DNA of 64,000 nt from Burkholderia sp. OK233 (GTDB taxonomy: Bacteria; Pseudomonadota; Gammaproteobacteria; Burkholderiales; Burkholderiaceae). Below the pieces are notes generated by a model that worked only from the letters and a program-made list of their open reading frames with translations, searched no databases and was not told the DNA's origin. This document shows, piece after piece, positions 8,829-17,795 of this stretch; within the stretch, counting starts at the first letter, position 1, and each line of letters begins with the position of its first letter. Position numbers and translations under genes: made by a program. The stretch covers positions 62,001 through 126,000 of the forward strand of contig NZ_OCSR01000002.1 of the NCBI RefSeq assembly GCF_900230185.1. The letters are read 5' to 3'.

Positions 8829-10214
8829 TCAGGACAGAGCATGCACCGGCTTACGCTTCCAACCATGGTTCAGCAAGGCGGTCACCGCGATATTGATCAC
8901 GAGGCACAACAGGCCCAGGTTGAATCCTCCGAAATCGACATGAAGGATGTAAAGGATGATCGCGAGGATCTGGCCGGTCAGAATACCCGTTGCAACGGCG
9001 GCCGGTTTGACTCGAAGCGAAAACAGAATGACCATCACGCCCGGGAAAAACTGGGTCACGCCGTAGTACGCGGTATTGATCAGCGTGAGCATCAGATTCG
9101 GCGTCAGCAAGGTCATCACGATCGAGACCAGCAGGTAGACCACGATCACCGTTTTCGCAGTGGCTTTCTGCCTGCTCTCGGGCATCTTCGGCAACAGATT
9201 GCGCGTCACGAGCGGGCCGATGGCGAGACAGATACCCGTCAGCACCAGGAGACCCGATAGCGCGGCGCCGGCCGCGACCAAACCCAGCAACCAGCCCGGC
9301 AGCAGCCGGATCGCCGCCGCAAAGAACGCTTCATTCGGCGACGCGAGGTGCAGGTTCTGACTGATCGCATAGTACGAAGCGATGACCAGAAACGGATACA
9401 TCAGCATGTACAGCGGCATGGCCACCTGGGTGCGCCGGATCGTGTTCTGGCTGGTGGCCGTGAAGAAAACCTGCACGGCGAACGGCATCACATAGAACCC
9501 CAACGACTGGAACAGCATGGTGCTCATCGAAAACGTCAGTTGACTGGCGTTCATGCTGTTGCTGACGTGCAGGCTCGCGGCATGAAAAACTTCCGTGACG
9601 CTGGATTCCCACGAAACCGCGAGTCCGGTGATCACGATCGCCACGACCATCAGCACGTCTTTCAGGATCGCAATGTACGCCGACGCCCGCACGCCGGAAA
9701 TGGCGATGTAGGTGAATGCCAGCATAGCTGAAATCAGAATCAGATAGAGCGGCTGGAAATTCCAGCCGAGGCCCTTGAACGCGGCTACGAGCCCCGTGAA
9801 TTGCAACTCGCCCCAGGGCAGCAGGAACAGAATCGCAGATCCGGCGACGATCACCTCCAGCGCACGGTTGCCGAAATAACCTTTGAACAGGTCGGGCAGC
9901 GTAATGGCGTTATAGCGTTTGCCGGCCTCCCAGATCTTCGGCCCGATGAAATAGCCGACGGGATACGCCAGCAGGATGTATCCCAGGAACCAGACCCCAT
10001 AGGTGGGCCCCTTGGCATAAATGCCGCCTGGAAAGCCGACCATCGTGCCAATACTGTAGATTTCGCCCGCAGCGAGGAAAAACACCAAATACGCGCCAAA
10101 CTGCCGGGACGCGACAAAGAAGTCATGAACGCTTTGCGCGCCATGCCCTTTTTTGGACCGTATCGCCAGATACAGCGAAAAGAGAATCAAACCGAGAAAG
10201 ACAACGGTGGACAT
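8829..10214 (-). CDS. Sodium/solute symporter (SSS family)
   Basis: A 461-residue protein with about twelve to thirteen membrane segments. The early region SVHDFFVASRQFGAYLVFFLAAGEIYSIGTMVGFPGGIY matches the SSS/pantothenate-acetate permease group, with SGVRASAYIAILKDVLMV as the conserved central helix pair. GGAGAG lies just upstream of the ATG. The DUF3311 small membrane protein lies 18 bp upstream, a pairing common among SSS importers. It probably imports the compound hydrolysed by the downstream YtcJ-like enzyme. Specificity cannot be read from sequence. Confidence 0.92.
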   Translation of the reverse strand: MSTVVFLGLILFSLYLAIRSKKGHGAQSVHDFFVASRQFGAYLVFFLAAGEIYSIGTMVGFPGGIYAKGPTYGVWFLGYILLAYPVGYFIGPKIWEAGKRYNAITLPDLFKGYFGNRALEVIVAGSAILFLLPWGELQFTGLVAAFKGLGWNFQPLYLILISAMLAFTYIAISGVRASAYIAILKDVLMVVAIVITGLAVSWESSVTEVFHAASLHVSNSMNASQLTFSMSTMLFQSLGFYVMPFAVQVFFTATSQNTIRRTQVAMPLYMLMYPFLVIASYYAISQNLHLASPNEAFFAAAIRLLPGWLLGLVAAGAALSGLLVLTGICLAIGPLVTRNLLPKMPESRQKATAKTVIVVYLLVSIVMTLLTPNLMLTLINTAYYGVTQFFPGVMVILFSLRVKPAAVATGILTGQILAIILYILHVDFGGFNLGLLCLVINIAVTALLNHGWKRKPVHALS

Positions 10215-10232
10215 CCTGGCTCTCCTGCTGCT

Positions 10233-10442
10233 TCAGTGGGTTTGCGGATCGGCTTCGTCCGCGCGACGATCGAACAGACGCCAGCACACCTGCAGGCAGA
10301 TGGACGTCAGGACAAACCACGCGAAAATCCAGGCATAGATGAACGGCACGCCCAGGACGAATCGATCGACCGAAGCGACCCAGGGCAGCAGGCCTATCAC
10401 GCCGATATAGGGGATGCCGATCCCAATCAGGAACTTGAGCAT
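10233..10442 (-). CDS. DUF3311 small membrane protein, partner of the symporter
   Basis: 69 residues with two hydrophobic segments (about residues 3-23 and 31-56) separated by the short polar turn SVDRFVLGVPF. It ends in a charged, probably cytoplasmic tail (RRADEADPQTH). This size and position directly before an SSS transporter are typical of the DUF3311 family, which is thought to be an accessory subunit. GGAGAC precedes the ATG. It is the first gene of the operon DUF3311, SSS, YtcJ, COG0523. Confidence 0.88.
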   Translation of the reverse strand: MLKFLIGIGIPYIGVIGLLPWVASVDRFVLGVPFIYAWIFAWFVLTSICLQVCWRLFDRRADEADPQTH

Positions 10443-10765
10443 GAAGTCTCCGTCTGCTTTTCGTAAGCGATGAAATCACCTCTGCTGAATCCGCCTGCCA
10501 TTGCAGGACCGGCCCGGTAGTGGAGCTCCGCGGCGAGCGGATGTGGCACGGCGGCCATAGCAGACGATTTCAGTATCGGTGGCCGAAAATGCACCTGACT
10601 AGTACCAGCGATAATAAATCGCCTGGTCCACATGGGGGGTCATGAGCAGGCAGATTGGCGCGCGGCGTTGCACCCTGGCCGATGCCGGCTCGAGGGTGCC
10701 AACCGGAAGTGGCGCCCCGGACCCGCCGTTATCGAAGCGGAGGACTTATTTGCGGTCTACCCCGT
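10443..10765. other. Spacer between the DUF3311 operon and the convergent-side MFS gene
   Basis: This 323-bp gap should hold the promoter of the DUF3311-SSS-YtcJ-COG0523 operon (minus strand) and the 3' end of the MFS transcript. The only structure I can name is the small dyad CCTGCCATTGCAGG near 10492. I see no convincing ORF, RNA gene or T-tailed terminator. Confidence 0.4.
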
Positions 10766-12145
10766 CTACCAGGCATCGCTGCCCGCATAACGCGTCGCCA
10801 CGGCCAACGCGACACCCCAAACCAGCGTGGCCAGCAGCGACAGGCCAATCGCCAGATAGACCGCCACGCGAATCCCCGCGTCGAGTGGCTGGATCGCACT
10901 CATCAGCGCGCCGAAGATCGCTACGCCAAAAGCGGAACCTGTCTGCCGGCTCGCGTTGAGCACACCCGCCCCGACGCCTGCGCGCGCCTTGTCCACCGCC
11001 GTCATCAACGCGGCGGTCGCCGCCGGCGAAATCACCCCCGCCCCGAAACCGACTGCAGGAAAGCAAAGCACGATACGCCAATACGGCGCATCGTCCGCGA
11101 GCGCGACGAGCCCGGCGAAACCCAGTGCATACAGCAGGAAGCCGGCACAAACGAGCCGGTGTGCGCCATACGTCCGGTTCAACGCGCCGGATACGAAGCT
11201 GCCGATGGTCACCATCACGGTCAACGGCAGGAACGCGAGGCCGGTCCGCAACGGCGACCATCCGCGAGCAGACTGGAAATACAAACTCAGCAGGAAAAAC
11301 AAGCCATAGAAAATCAGGCCGGAAATCAGCGAAACGAATGCCGAGGCAGAAAATACTGGACTACGAAAGAAGCCCAACGGCAGCATCGGTTGTTTGCGCC
11401 TGGCCTCGACCAGCACGAACGCAACCCAGGCGGCAAGCGCAATCGCCGCACCCACACGTATCGCACTCGCCTGCCACCCGAGCTTCGCCCCCTCGATCAG
11501 CACCGCTACCGACGCGCCAAGCGCAACGATGGCGAGCAGTTGCCCGGCGACATCCATCGGCCAGTCCGAGCTGGCCGGCCGGACCGAATCGACACGCGTA
11601 GTCAGCCACGCGCCGATCAACGCGATCGGCACGTTCACCAGAAAAATGCTGCGCCAGCCGAGCAGGTGAATCAGCAGACCACCGGCGAGGGGCCCCGCCG
11701 CCATCGCGATACCGCCGCATCCGGCCCACACTCCAATCGCGCTGGCGCGCTGCCGGGCAACCGGAAAAGCATGGTTGATAAGAGTCAGCGAACACGGCAC
11801 CAATAGTGCCGCGCCGACACCTTGCAATACCCGCGCGACCACCAGAATCTGCAAATCCGGCGCCAATCCGCATAGCGCCGATGCAGAAGCGAAGACCAGC
11901 AAGCCGGCGAGATAGACTGTTTTCGCGCCGATCCGGTCGCCTAGCGCGCCGCCGCTCAGCAGCAAGCTGGCAAACGTCAGCGTGTAAGCGTTGACCACCC
12001 ATTGCAGGCCGGTGATATCCGAGCCCAGACTGGCCGCAACCGGCTCCAGCGCAACGTTTACGATCGAGGTATCCAGTATGACAATGACGTAGCTGAGGCT
12101 CGTCGCGATCAATACCCGCTTCTGATATTCACGTTCATCGTTCAA
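10766..12145 (-). CDS. MFS drug exporter, DHA2 (EmrB/QacA) type
   Basis: About 459 residues with some twelve to fourteen membrane segments. The first helix ATSLSYVIVILDTSIVNVALEPVAASLG and the motif LQWVVNAYTLTFASLLLSGGALGDRIGAK are diagnostic of the EmrB/QacA branch, followed by RVLQGVGAALLVPCSLTLI (motif C region). There is no ATG near the expected N-terminus. TTG at 12145 with AAGGGG upstream gives the N-terminus (M)NDEREYQKRVLIA and is the best candidate. It is divergent from an ArsR-like regulator, suggesting effector-induced export of a toxic compound. Confidence 0.88.
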   Translation of the reverse strand: MNDEREYQKRVLIATSLSYVIVILDTSIVNVALEPVAASLGSDITGLQWVVNAYTLTFASLLLSGGALGDRIGAKTVYLAGLLVFASASALCGLAPDLQILVVARVLQGVGAALLVPCSLTLINHAFPVARQRASAIGVWAGCGGIAMAAGPLAGGLLIHLLGWRSIFLVNVPIALIGAWLTTRVDSVRPASSDWPMDVAGQLLAIVALGASVAVLIEGAKLGWQASAIRVGAAIALAAWVAFVLVEARRKQPMLPLGFFRSPVFSASAFVSLISGLIFYGLFFLLSLYFQSARGWSPLRTGLAFLPLTVMVTIGSFVSGALNRTYGAHRLVCAGFLLYALGFAGLVALADDAPYWRIVLCFPAVGFGAGVISPAATAALMTAVDKARAGVGAGVLNASRQTGSAFGVAIFGALMSAIQPLDAGIRVAVYLAIGLSLLATLVWGVALAVATRYAGSDAW

Positions 12146-12293
12146 GAGTTCCAGCCCCTTTTTTCTGCTTCGCCGTTGACTATAAGGCGGCCCACACAGA
12201 GAATGCTTCGGGCTGTATCGAAGTGTGCGTGCGGACAACTGTTCACTTGCCAGCAGGCGTCGCACACGCATCAATGACGGACATTGCACATAA

Positions 12294-12998
12294 ATGGGCC
12301 AGCACAATATTTCGAGCGTTGCACACCTGATCGCCGAACCGGTTCGTTCGGTGATGCTGATCACGCTCGCGGACGGTAGCGCCATGTCGGCCGGCGCGCT
12401 TGCAGCAGCGGCGGGAGTGACTGCCCAGACCGCCAGCTCGCACCTCGCCAAGCTGCTCGACGGCGGCTTGCTCAGCGTGGAAAGCAAGGGCCGGCATCGC
12501 TATTACCGCCTCGCCGGCGCGCACGTTTCGCACGTGCTTGAAAGCCTCGCGTCGGTTGGGCCGGTCACCCCGGCCTGGCGCAATACGCCGAATCGCTCGG
12601 CGCAGGCGCTGCGTTTCGCGCGCTGCTGCTATGACCATCTGGCGGGCCAGATCAGCATCGCCGTGACGCAAAGCATGCTCACGCGAGGCTTCATCGTCGA
12701 AGCGAGCGAGCGCCGCTATGCGCTCACCACGTCCGGCCGCGCGTGGCTGCAGCAACTCGGCATCGATATCGGCGATCTGCCGGTCGGCCAAACGGAACAG
12801 GCCCGCCAATGTCTCGATTGGACCGAGCGGCAGTTTCACGTCGCGGGGCCGTTAGGCGCCCGGCTGATGGATGCCTTTCTTGCATGGGGCTGGGTGCGCA
12901 AGTCCTCCACCACGCGGTCGGTGGCCGTCACGGCGCTCGGCTGGGATGGACTCAGGACGCACTTCGGCATCGTGCGCGAGACATACGAACCTGATTAA
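12294..12998 (+). CDS. ArsR-type winged-helix regulator with extended C-terminus
   Basis: A 234-residue protein. The N-terminal 90 residues form an ArsR-like winged helix (VAHLIAEPVRSVMLITLADGSAMSAGALAAAAGVTAQTASSHLAKLLDGGLLSVESKGRHRYYRLA). The C-terminal half (SAQALRFARCCYDHLAGQISIAVTQ...LDWTERQFHVAGPLGARL) is the cysteine-containing extension seen in long ArsR-like regulators. Because CC at about residue 103 is close to the DNA-binding half, redox or metal sensing is possible but unproven. It is divergent from the MFS exporter with a 148-bp shared spacer, so it probably represses that gene. No clear ribosome-binding site precedes the ATG. Confidence 0.85.
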   Translation: MGQHNISSVAHLIAEPVRSVMLITLADGSAMSAGALAAAAGVTAQTASSHLAKLLDGGLLSVESKGRHRYYRLAGAHVSHVLESLASVGPVTPAWRNTPNRSAQALRFARCCYDHLAGQISIAVTQSMLTRGFIVEASERRYALTTSGRAWLQQLGIDIGDLPVGQTEQARQCLDWTERQFHVAGPLGARLMDAFLAWGWVRKSSTTRSVAVTALGWDGLRTHFGIVRETYEPD

Positions 12999-13086
12999 AA
13001 GCGTCAGGTCGCCCAGGCCGCCCGATTGTTAAATCCTCACCTCGCAGCTTCGTTTTGTTGAAGCCGGCTCACCGAGGGGAGGCAAC

Positions 13087-14676
13087 GTGCACGCACAGAA
13101 ACATCATCGCGGAGCTCATCGCCCCCCGCATCTGAAAGCGGTCAAGCCAACCGATCCGCCGCATCCGGGACAAAGGCCCGAGCCGGAACAGAAATCCGAG
13201 CAGAAACCAGGGCCGACGTCCAGGAAAACGAGCACCCCGCACGAAGACCGTCTTGCGAAGCTCGCAACCTTCACGTCCAACCTGCGCATGGTTTCGCTGA
13301 ACCTGCTGCTTCTGATCGGCGCATGCCTTGCCGGCACCGTACTGTGGAAGCTGGTATCCGCGCGCGAGACCGTCATCGAAAATATCTATGTTCCCGAAGC
13401 GTTCGCCAAAATCGGCTACTCCAGCGACGTGTTCCAGTCATTGGTCGCGGGCCAACTGATCGCCCTCGAAGACAGCGCGGCAAACGTGATACCCGCCTCC
13501 GCCAAAGAAGAAATCAGGCTCGGTTCCGACATGCCGGATTTCTCCGTGCCCGGCACATCCATTTCCGCAAAGACAATCCTGCAGTACGTGCGCGAGGCGT
13601 TGCCGCTTCCGGTTTCGACCATCTCGGGCAGCGTAACCGGCACCCCGGACCACTACGCTCTGCATCTGGTCCTGGTGGAGCGCGGCCATGTTTATCGTTT
13701 CGACACGCCCTACGGCGCAATCGCCGATCTGGATAAAAATCTCTCCAATGTCGCCATCGATGTGTTGAAGAAGCACAGTCCTTATATCTACGCCTCGTAC
13801 GAGTCGGCCGAAGCCCAGACGCGCTGCTACGCAGGCAAGGGAGCCTGTGATTTTTCCGAGCCTGAACGGATCTTTTCGAGCATCGTCGACGCCGGAGACG
13901 AACAGCCGAACTACAAATGGGCCCTGCTTGGACTCTCGAAGATCGACGAGGCGTACCACGATTACAAAGGCGAAATCAACGCGGTCAGCCGCCTATCCGC
14001 CGAATACCCATCGTCCTGGAGCTTTTATAACTGGGGTATCGCACTCAGCGAGCTCGGTTGCCACAAGCTGGCGATTGGCGCGTTCGAACGATCCATTGCC
14101 TTGCATTCGTCACGGGAGGCTGCATTCAATGCAATTGGCCGCGCCTGGCTGGCACTGGCCAGGCAAGCGCCTGACCGTCGTTCCACTGAAGCGAAGTCCG
14201 ACCTGCAAAATGCGCGCGACGATTTCCGTATCGCCGTTTATCTGAAACCGGACTATCAGGAAGCGCACGTCAATCTGGCGGAGTCGCTCAAGCTGCTCGA
14301 CGACGACAAGGGCGCACGCCGCGAATACATGAGCGCCATCAAGATGGACCCGACACACGCGGGACTCGCCTATGCCAGGTACGCCGAACTGGTCGGGGAT
14401 CAGAAAGAGCGGAGTGAACTCCTCAGCTACGCGAACTGGGCCGACAACTTGCACGACGAATGCCGCGCGAGTAACTCGACCTCGCTGCTCGAGTCGCAAG
14501 GTTGCAGCGTCACCACGCAAGCCGGAACAACCCGTATCGCCAACACAGGAAGTCATGCTGGAATCGAGACCGTTGCAGCGACGGCGCCTCCGGCACCCGA
14601 CTGCCAAGGTCTCGCGGTCGACGACAGACTCTCGCCTGAAGATGGCTTGCCCGATTTCCCGGGGATTGCGCCGTGA
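13087..14676 (+). CDS. Membrane-anchored TPR-repeat protein of unknown function
   Basis: 529 residues from a GTG with GGGGAGG upstream. A charged, proline-rich N-tail (residues 1-60) is followed by one membrane segment (about 67-90, MVSLNLLLLIGACLAGTVLWKLV). A soluble region of about 180 residues comes next, then TPR-like repeats (SFYNWGIALSELGCHKLAIGAFERSIAL, AAFNAIGRAWLAL, YQEAHVNLAESLKLLDDDKGARREYMSAI) at about 300-440. The segment after the membrane helix (VIENIYVPEAFAKIGYSSDVFQSLVAGQLIAL) looks like a receiver for a partner or ligand, but I do not recognise the family. It is a single-gene unit with no functional neighbours. Confidence 0.8.
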   Translation: MHAQKHHRGAHRPPHLKAVKPTDPPHPGQRPEPEQKSEQKPGPTSRKTSTPHEDRLAKLATFTSNLRMVSLNLLLLIGACLAGTVLWKLVSARETVIENIYVPEAFAKIGYSSDVFQSLVAGQLIALEDSAANVIPASAKEEIRLGSDMPDFSVPGTSISAKTILQYVREALPLPVSTISGSVTGTPDHYALHLVLVERGHVYRFDTPYGAIADLDKNLSNVAIDVLKKHSPYIYASYESAEAQTRCYAGKGACDFSEPERIFSSIVDAGDEQPNYKWALLGLSKIDEAYHDYKGEINAVSRLSAEYPSSWSFYNWGIALSELGCHKLAIGAFERSIALHSSREAAFNAIGRAWLALARQAPDRRSTEAKSDLQNARDDFRIAVYLKPDYQEAHVNLAESLKLLDDDKGARREYMSAIKMDPTHAGLAYARYAELVGDQKERSELLSYANWADNLHDECRASNSTSLLESQGCSVTTQAGTTRIANTGSHAGIETVAATAPPAPDCQGLAVDDRLSPEDGLPDFPGIAP

Positions 14677-14713
14677 AATCGGGCTCAACATCTCCGCGCA
14701 TACAAGCACTGTA

Positions 14714-15547
14714 TCAATGGCTGACTGTTCCGCGATCCGAGCGGCGCTCGACAAAACGCCTCACGTAGTCGTCCGCGGGGCGCGTCAGGATCTCGTTGGG
14801 CGTACCTTCCTGCACGAGTTGGCCGTCGCGCAGAATCGCGATGCGGTTGCCGATCCGCAGCGCTTCGTCGAGATCGTGGGTGATGAATACGATGGTCTTC
14901 TTCAGCGTTGCCTGCAGTTGCAGCAACTGGTCCTGCATTTCCGTGCGAATCAGCGGGTCGAGCGCGGAGAATGCTTCGTCCATCAGCAGCACGTCCGTAT
15001 CCGCGGCAAGCGCGCGGGCCAACCCGACCCGCTGACGCATGCCGCCGGATAACTCGTCCGGATAGTGTTCGTCGTAACCGTTCAACCCCACCTTGCCGAG
15101 CCAGACACGGGCTTTCTCGTTGGCCTCTGACTTGCGTTCGCCGCGCACACGCAATGCATATGCCGTATTGTCGAGCACGGTCTGATGCGGCAACAGTCCG
15201 AAGTTCTGGAACACCATGCTGACCTTGTAGCGGCGCAGGTCACGCAGGCCTTGCGCGCCGAGCTTGATGACATCCGAGCCGTCGATCACGATCTCGCCGG
15301 AGGTCGGCTCGATCAGCCGGTTGAAATGGCGCACAAGGGTCGACTTCCCGGAACCGGACAGTCCCATGATCACGAAGATTTCGCCCGCGCCGATAGTCAG
15401 GCTGACGTCGTTCAAGCCGACATTGCAACCGGTCTGGGCCAGCACATCGGCTTTGCCCTTGCCGCTTCGCAACAGGTCGAGCACGCGCGCATGACTGGCC
15501 GGCGGCCCGAAAAGCTTGTACACGTGGTTGACTTCAATCGCTGCCAT
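14714..15547 (-). CDS. Glycine betaine/choline-type ABC transporter, ATP-binding subunit
   Basis: 277 residues. Walker A is GLSGSGKSTLVRHFN (about residue 62), the Q-loop is VFQNFGLLPHQTV, the signature is LSGGMRQRVGLARAL, Walker B is DVLLMDEAFSALDP and the H-loop ITHDLDEA. The phrase GLNDVSLTIGAGEIFVIMGLSGSGKSTLVRHFNRLIEPTSGEI is typical of the ProV/OpuAA/ChoV group. Unlike E. coli ProV (about 400 residues) it lacks the C-terminal tandem CBS domains, so osmotic sensing through CBS is not expected. That fits a catabolic rather than osmoprotective importer. It is last in the gene order binding protein, permease, ATPase. Confidence 0.92.
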   Translation of the reverse strand: MAAIEVNHVYKLFGPPASHARVLDLLRSGKGKADVLAQTGCNVGLNDVSLTIGAGEIFVIMGLSGSGKSTLVRHFNRLIEPTSGEIVIDGSDVIKLGAQGLRDLRRYKVSMVFQNFGLLPHQTVLDNTAYALRVRGERKSEANEKARVWLGKVGLNGYDEHYPDELSGGMRQRVGLARALAADTDVLLMDEAFSALDPLIRTEMQDQLLQLQATLKKTIVFITHDLDEALRIGNRIAILRDGQLVQEGTPNEILTRPADDYVRRFVERRSDRGTVSH

Positions 15548-15589
15548 GTCGCTCTCCTCGCTCTTTCCTGTTTTTCCTGCTTTTTCCTG

Positions 15590-16558
15590 TCATTTGGCCG
15601 TGCGGGTTTCGAGCCCACCTTCAGCCGCCGATGTTTCATCCGTATTCGTGCTGCTCACGCGATAAGGAATGCGCGAAGCCGCCCGGGCCTTTCTGCGCTG
15701 CGCCAACACCCGTCGCGTACGGCGGTCCTGCCCATAGCCCTGGCTGATACGGTCGATCACGATCGCGAGGATCACGATGGCAATACCTGCCTGCGTCCCC
15801 TTGCCTACGTCGAGCGTCTGAATGCCGGCGAGTACATCTTCGCCGAGGCCGCGCGAACCGATCATCGAGGCGATCACCACCATGGAAAGCGCCATCATCG
15901 TCGTCTGGTTGATGCCGGCCATGATGCTGGGCCGCGCCAGCGGCATCTGCACGTTCACCAGCAACTGCCAGCGCGTCGTGCCGAAGGCGCGCGCCGCCTC
16001 GACCACCTCGGCATCCACATGGCGGATACCGAGATCGGTCAAGCGAATCAGCGGCGGCAGCGCATAGATGATGGTGGCGAGGATCGCGGGTACCTTGCCG
16101 AGGCCGAACAGCATCAGCACCGGAATCAGATAGACGAAGCTGGGCAGCGTTTGCATGACGTCGAGCGTGGGCAACAGCACACGCCGCAGCCACGCGCTGC
16201 GCGAGGTGAGAATGCCGAGCGGCACGCCGAGCGAGACCGACAGCACCGTCGCCACCAGCATCAAAGCGAGGGTCTGCATCAGCTTTTCCCACAGACCGAA
16301 GCAACCGATCGCATAGAGCAGCAGCATGAAGAAACCGGCAATGCTCAGGCGCCGCGTCGCATTCCATGTCACCGCGCCGACCGCCAGCAGGATGAGCCAC
16401 GGTGGTAACGCGCGCAATGCGCCTTCGAGCGGTACGAGCACATAGCGTAAGAGCGCAATGCTGAACTGGTGAAAGCTGTCGCCGTAGCGGGTAACGAACG
16501 ATTGCACGGCGTCGTTCACCCAGTCGGCAATCGAAAGATGCAGAAAAAACGAATGCAT
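15590..16558 (-). CDS. Glycine betaine/choline-type ABC transporter, permease subunit
   Basis: 322 residues with about six or seven membrane segments. The conserved BPD-transport loop is VVEAARAFGTTRWQLLVNVQMPLARPSIMAGINQT (the EAA motif), and the downstream MMALSMVVIASMIGSRGLGEDVLAGIQTLDVGKG is diagnostic of ProW/OpuAB/ChoW. The ATG at 16558 has GGAGGATG upstream and is preferred over the longer open frame. It lies between the binding protein (105-bp gap) and the ATPase (42-bp gap). Confidence 0.92.
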   Translation of the reverse strand: MHSFFLHLSIADWVNDAVQSFVTRYGDSFHQFSIALLRYVLVPLEGALRALPPWLILLAVGAVTWNATRRLSIAGFFMLLLYAIGCFGLWEKLMQTLALMLVATVLSVSLGVPLGILTSRSAWLRRVLLPTLDVMQTLPSFVYLIPVLMLFGLGKVPAILATIIYALPPLIRLTDLGIRHVDAEVVEAARAFGTTRWQLLVNVQMPLARPSIMAGINQTTMMALSMVVIASMIGSRGLGEDVLAGIQTLDVGKGTQAGIAIVILAIVIDRISQGYGQDRRTRRVLAQRRKARAASRIPYRVSSTNTDETSAAEGGLETRTAK

Positions 16559-16663
16559 GACCCATCCTCCACTACACGTAGACCACAGGCCGTACAACAC
16601 CTGCAGTCCGGCACGAAGCCGCAAGACACCGTGCCGTCGAAATCTGCCTGACGTTACTGCCTG

Positions 16664-17701
16664 TCAGGCGCCAGCGAGTCCGGCCTGCACTTTCGACGCG
16701 ACGTCGGCAGGCACCCATTGCTTCCACATTTCCGGATGCTCGCGCAGGAATTGCGTGGCCATGGCTGATCCGTCGAGTTTCTTCGTGCTCATTTCGAGGA
16801 TCGTGCTGTTGAGGAAGTCCATTGGAAACTTGACCTTGCCGAGCATCGACACGAGTTGCGGGTCAGCGTCGTAGAACGGCGTGGATACGCCTACCGTGAC
16901 ATGCGAGACCATGTACGAGGAAGCGCATTGCGAGGTACTGCTTTCGTCGCGCAAGGTCTTCCAGCATGCGTCGTTATAGGCAGGCATCTTCAGTTCGACG
17001 AACCGGTACTTCGCCATCAACGCGGCCGGGCCCCAGTAATAGAACACAATCGGCGCGCCACGCTGGTACGCGGAAGCGATAGCGGCATCGAGCGCGGCTC
17101 CCGTGCCTGGGTGGAAGTTGGTGTAGCTCGCATCGAGATTCAGCACCTTCAGCAAGCGTGTGTTGACCCGTTCGCAATCCCAACCCGTCGGACAGTTGAG
17201 AAAGCGGCCCTTGTCCGGCTCCTCGTCGTCCGCGAATACGCTCTTGTACTTAGGCAGGTCGGTCACTGAAACGAGACCCGCAGCGACCGGCTTGATACCG
17301 CGTTTTGAATCGCCCTTCACCACGTATTCCGGCACGAACCAGCCTTCCTTCGTGCCACCCGGCAAGGTGTCGCCCACCAGCTTGACGCTGCCCGAGGCCA
17401 CCGCCTTCGCGGTGATCTCGCTGCGTCCGGTCCACTGTTCGGCCCACACCTGCACGTCGTTGTGCGCGAGCGCGGTTTCGGTGGCCGCCGTGCTGCCGGG
17501 CACGACATCGGTCTTGCAACCGTAGCCCTTCTCCAGAATCTGCCGCAGCACTTCAGTCGCGAAGGAGCCGCTTTCCCACGTAATGCCGGCGAAATGCACC
17601 GTCTTGCCTTGCGCGCACCAGCTATCCGCCGCGTGCGCGGTGACGCCGGTCAAAGCCATGGCGGCGGCGCACAACACCGCCCGAAGTTGTCTGAATTGCA
17701 T
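16664..17701 (-). CDS. Periplasmic onium-compound binding protein (OpuAC/ChoX/ProX-like)
   Basis: 345 residues with a Sec signal peptide (LRAVLCAAAMALTGVTAHAA, cleavage near residue 24). The mature part begins VHFAGITWESGSFATEVLRQILEKGYGCKT, the OpuAC fold entry, and has VQVWAEQWTGR and GWFVPEYVV, which carry the Trp/Tyr residues that form the aromatic box for trimethylammonium or dimethylsulfonium groups in the family. It probably binds a quaternary amine or sulfonium compound. It is separated from the DddP-like gene by a hairpin-containing spacer. Confidence 0.9.
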   Translation of the reverse strand: MQFRQLRAVLCAAAMALTGVTAHAADSWCAQGKTVHFAGITWESGSFATEVLRQILEKGYGCKTDVVPGSTAATETALAHNDVQVWAEQWTGRSEITAKAVASGSVKLVGDTLPGGTKEGWFVPEYVVKGDSKRGIKPVAAGLVSVTDLPKYKSVFADDEEPDKGRFLNCPTGWDCERVNTRLLKVLNLDASYTNFHPGTGAALDAAIASAYQRGAPIVFYYWGPAALMAKYRFVELKMPAYNDACWKTLRDESSTSQCASSYMVSHVTVGVSTPFYDADPQLVSMLGKVKFPMDFLNSTILEMSTKKLDGSAMATQFLREHPEMWKQWVPADVASKVQAGLAGA

Positions 17702-17735
17702 TGTCGATCACCCTTGGAGCGTTGAATTGCATTGA

Positions 17736-17778
17736 ACCGGCATGCGCGAGAGGCCGAACCTCTGCCTCACATGCCGGT
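17736..17778. other. Intercistronic hairpin between M24 gene and ABC binding protein
   Basis: ACCGGCATG (17736-17744) pairs with CATGCCGGT (17770-17778), and an inner AGAGG (17749-17753) pairs with CCTCT (17759-17763). No T-run follows on either strand. Such a stem in front of a binding-protein gene often stabilises its segment of the mRNA so that more binding protein than enzyme is made. That function is inferred. Confidence 0.5.
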
Positions 17779-17795
17779 GAGGACACGCCATGCGC

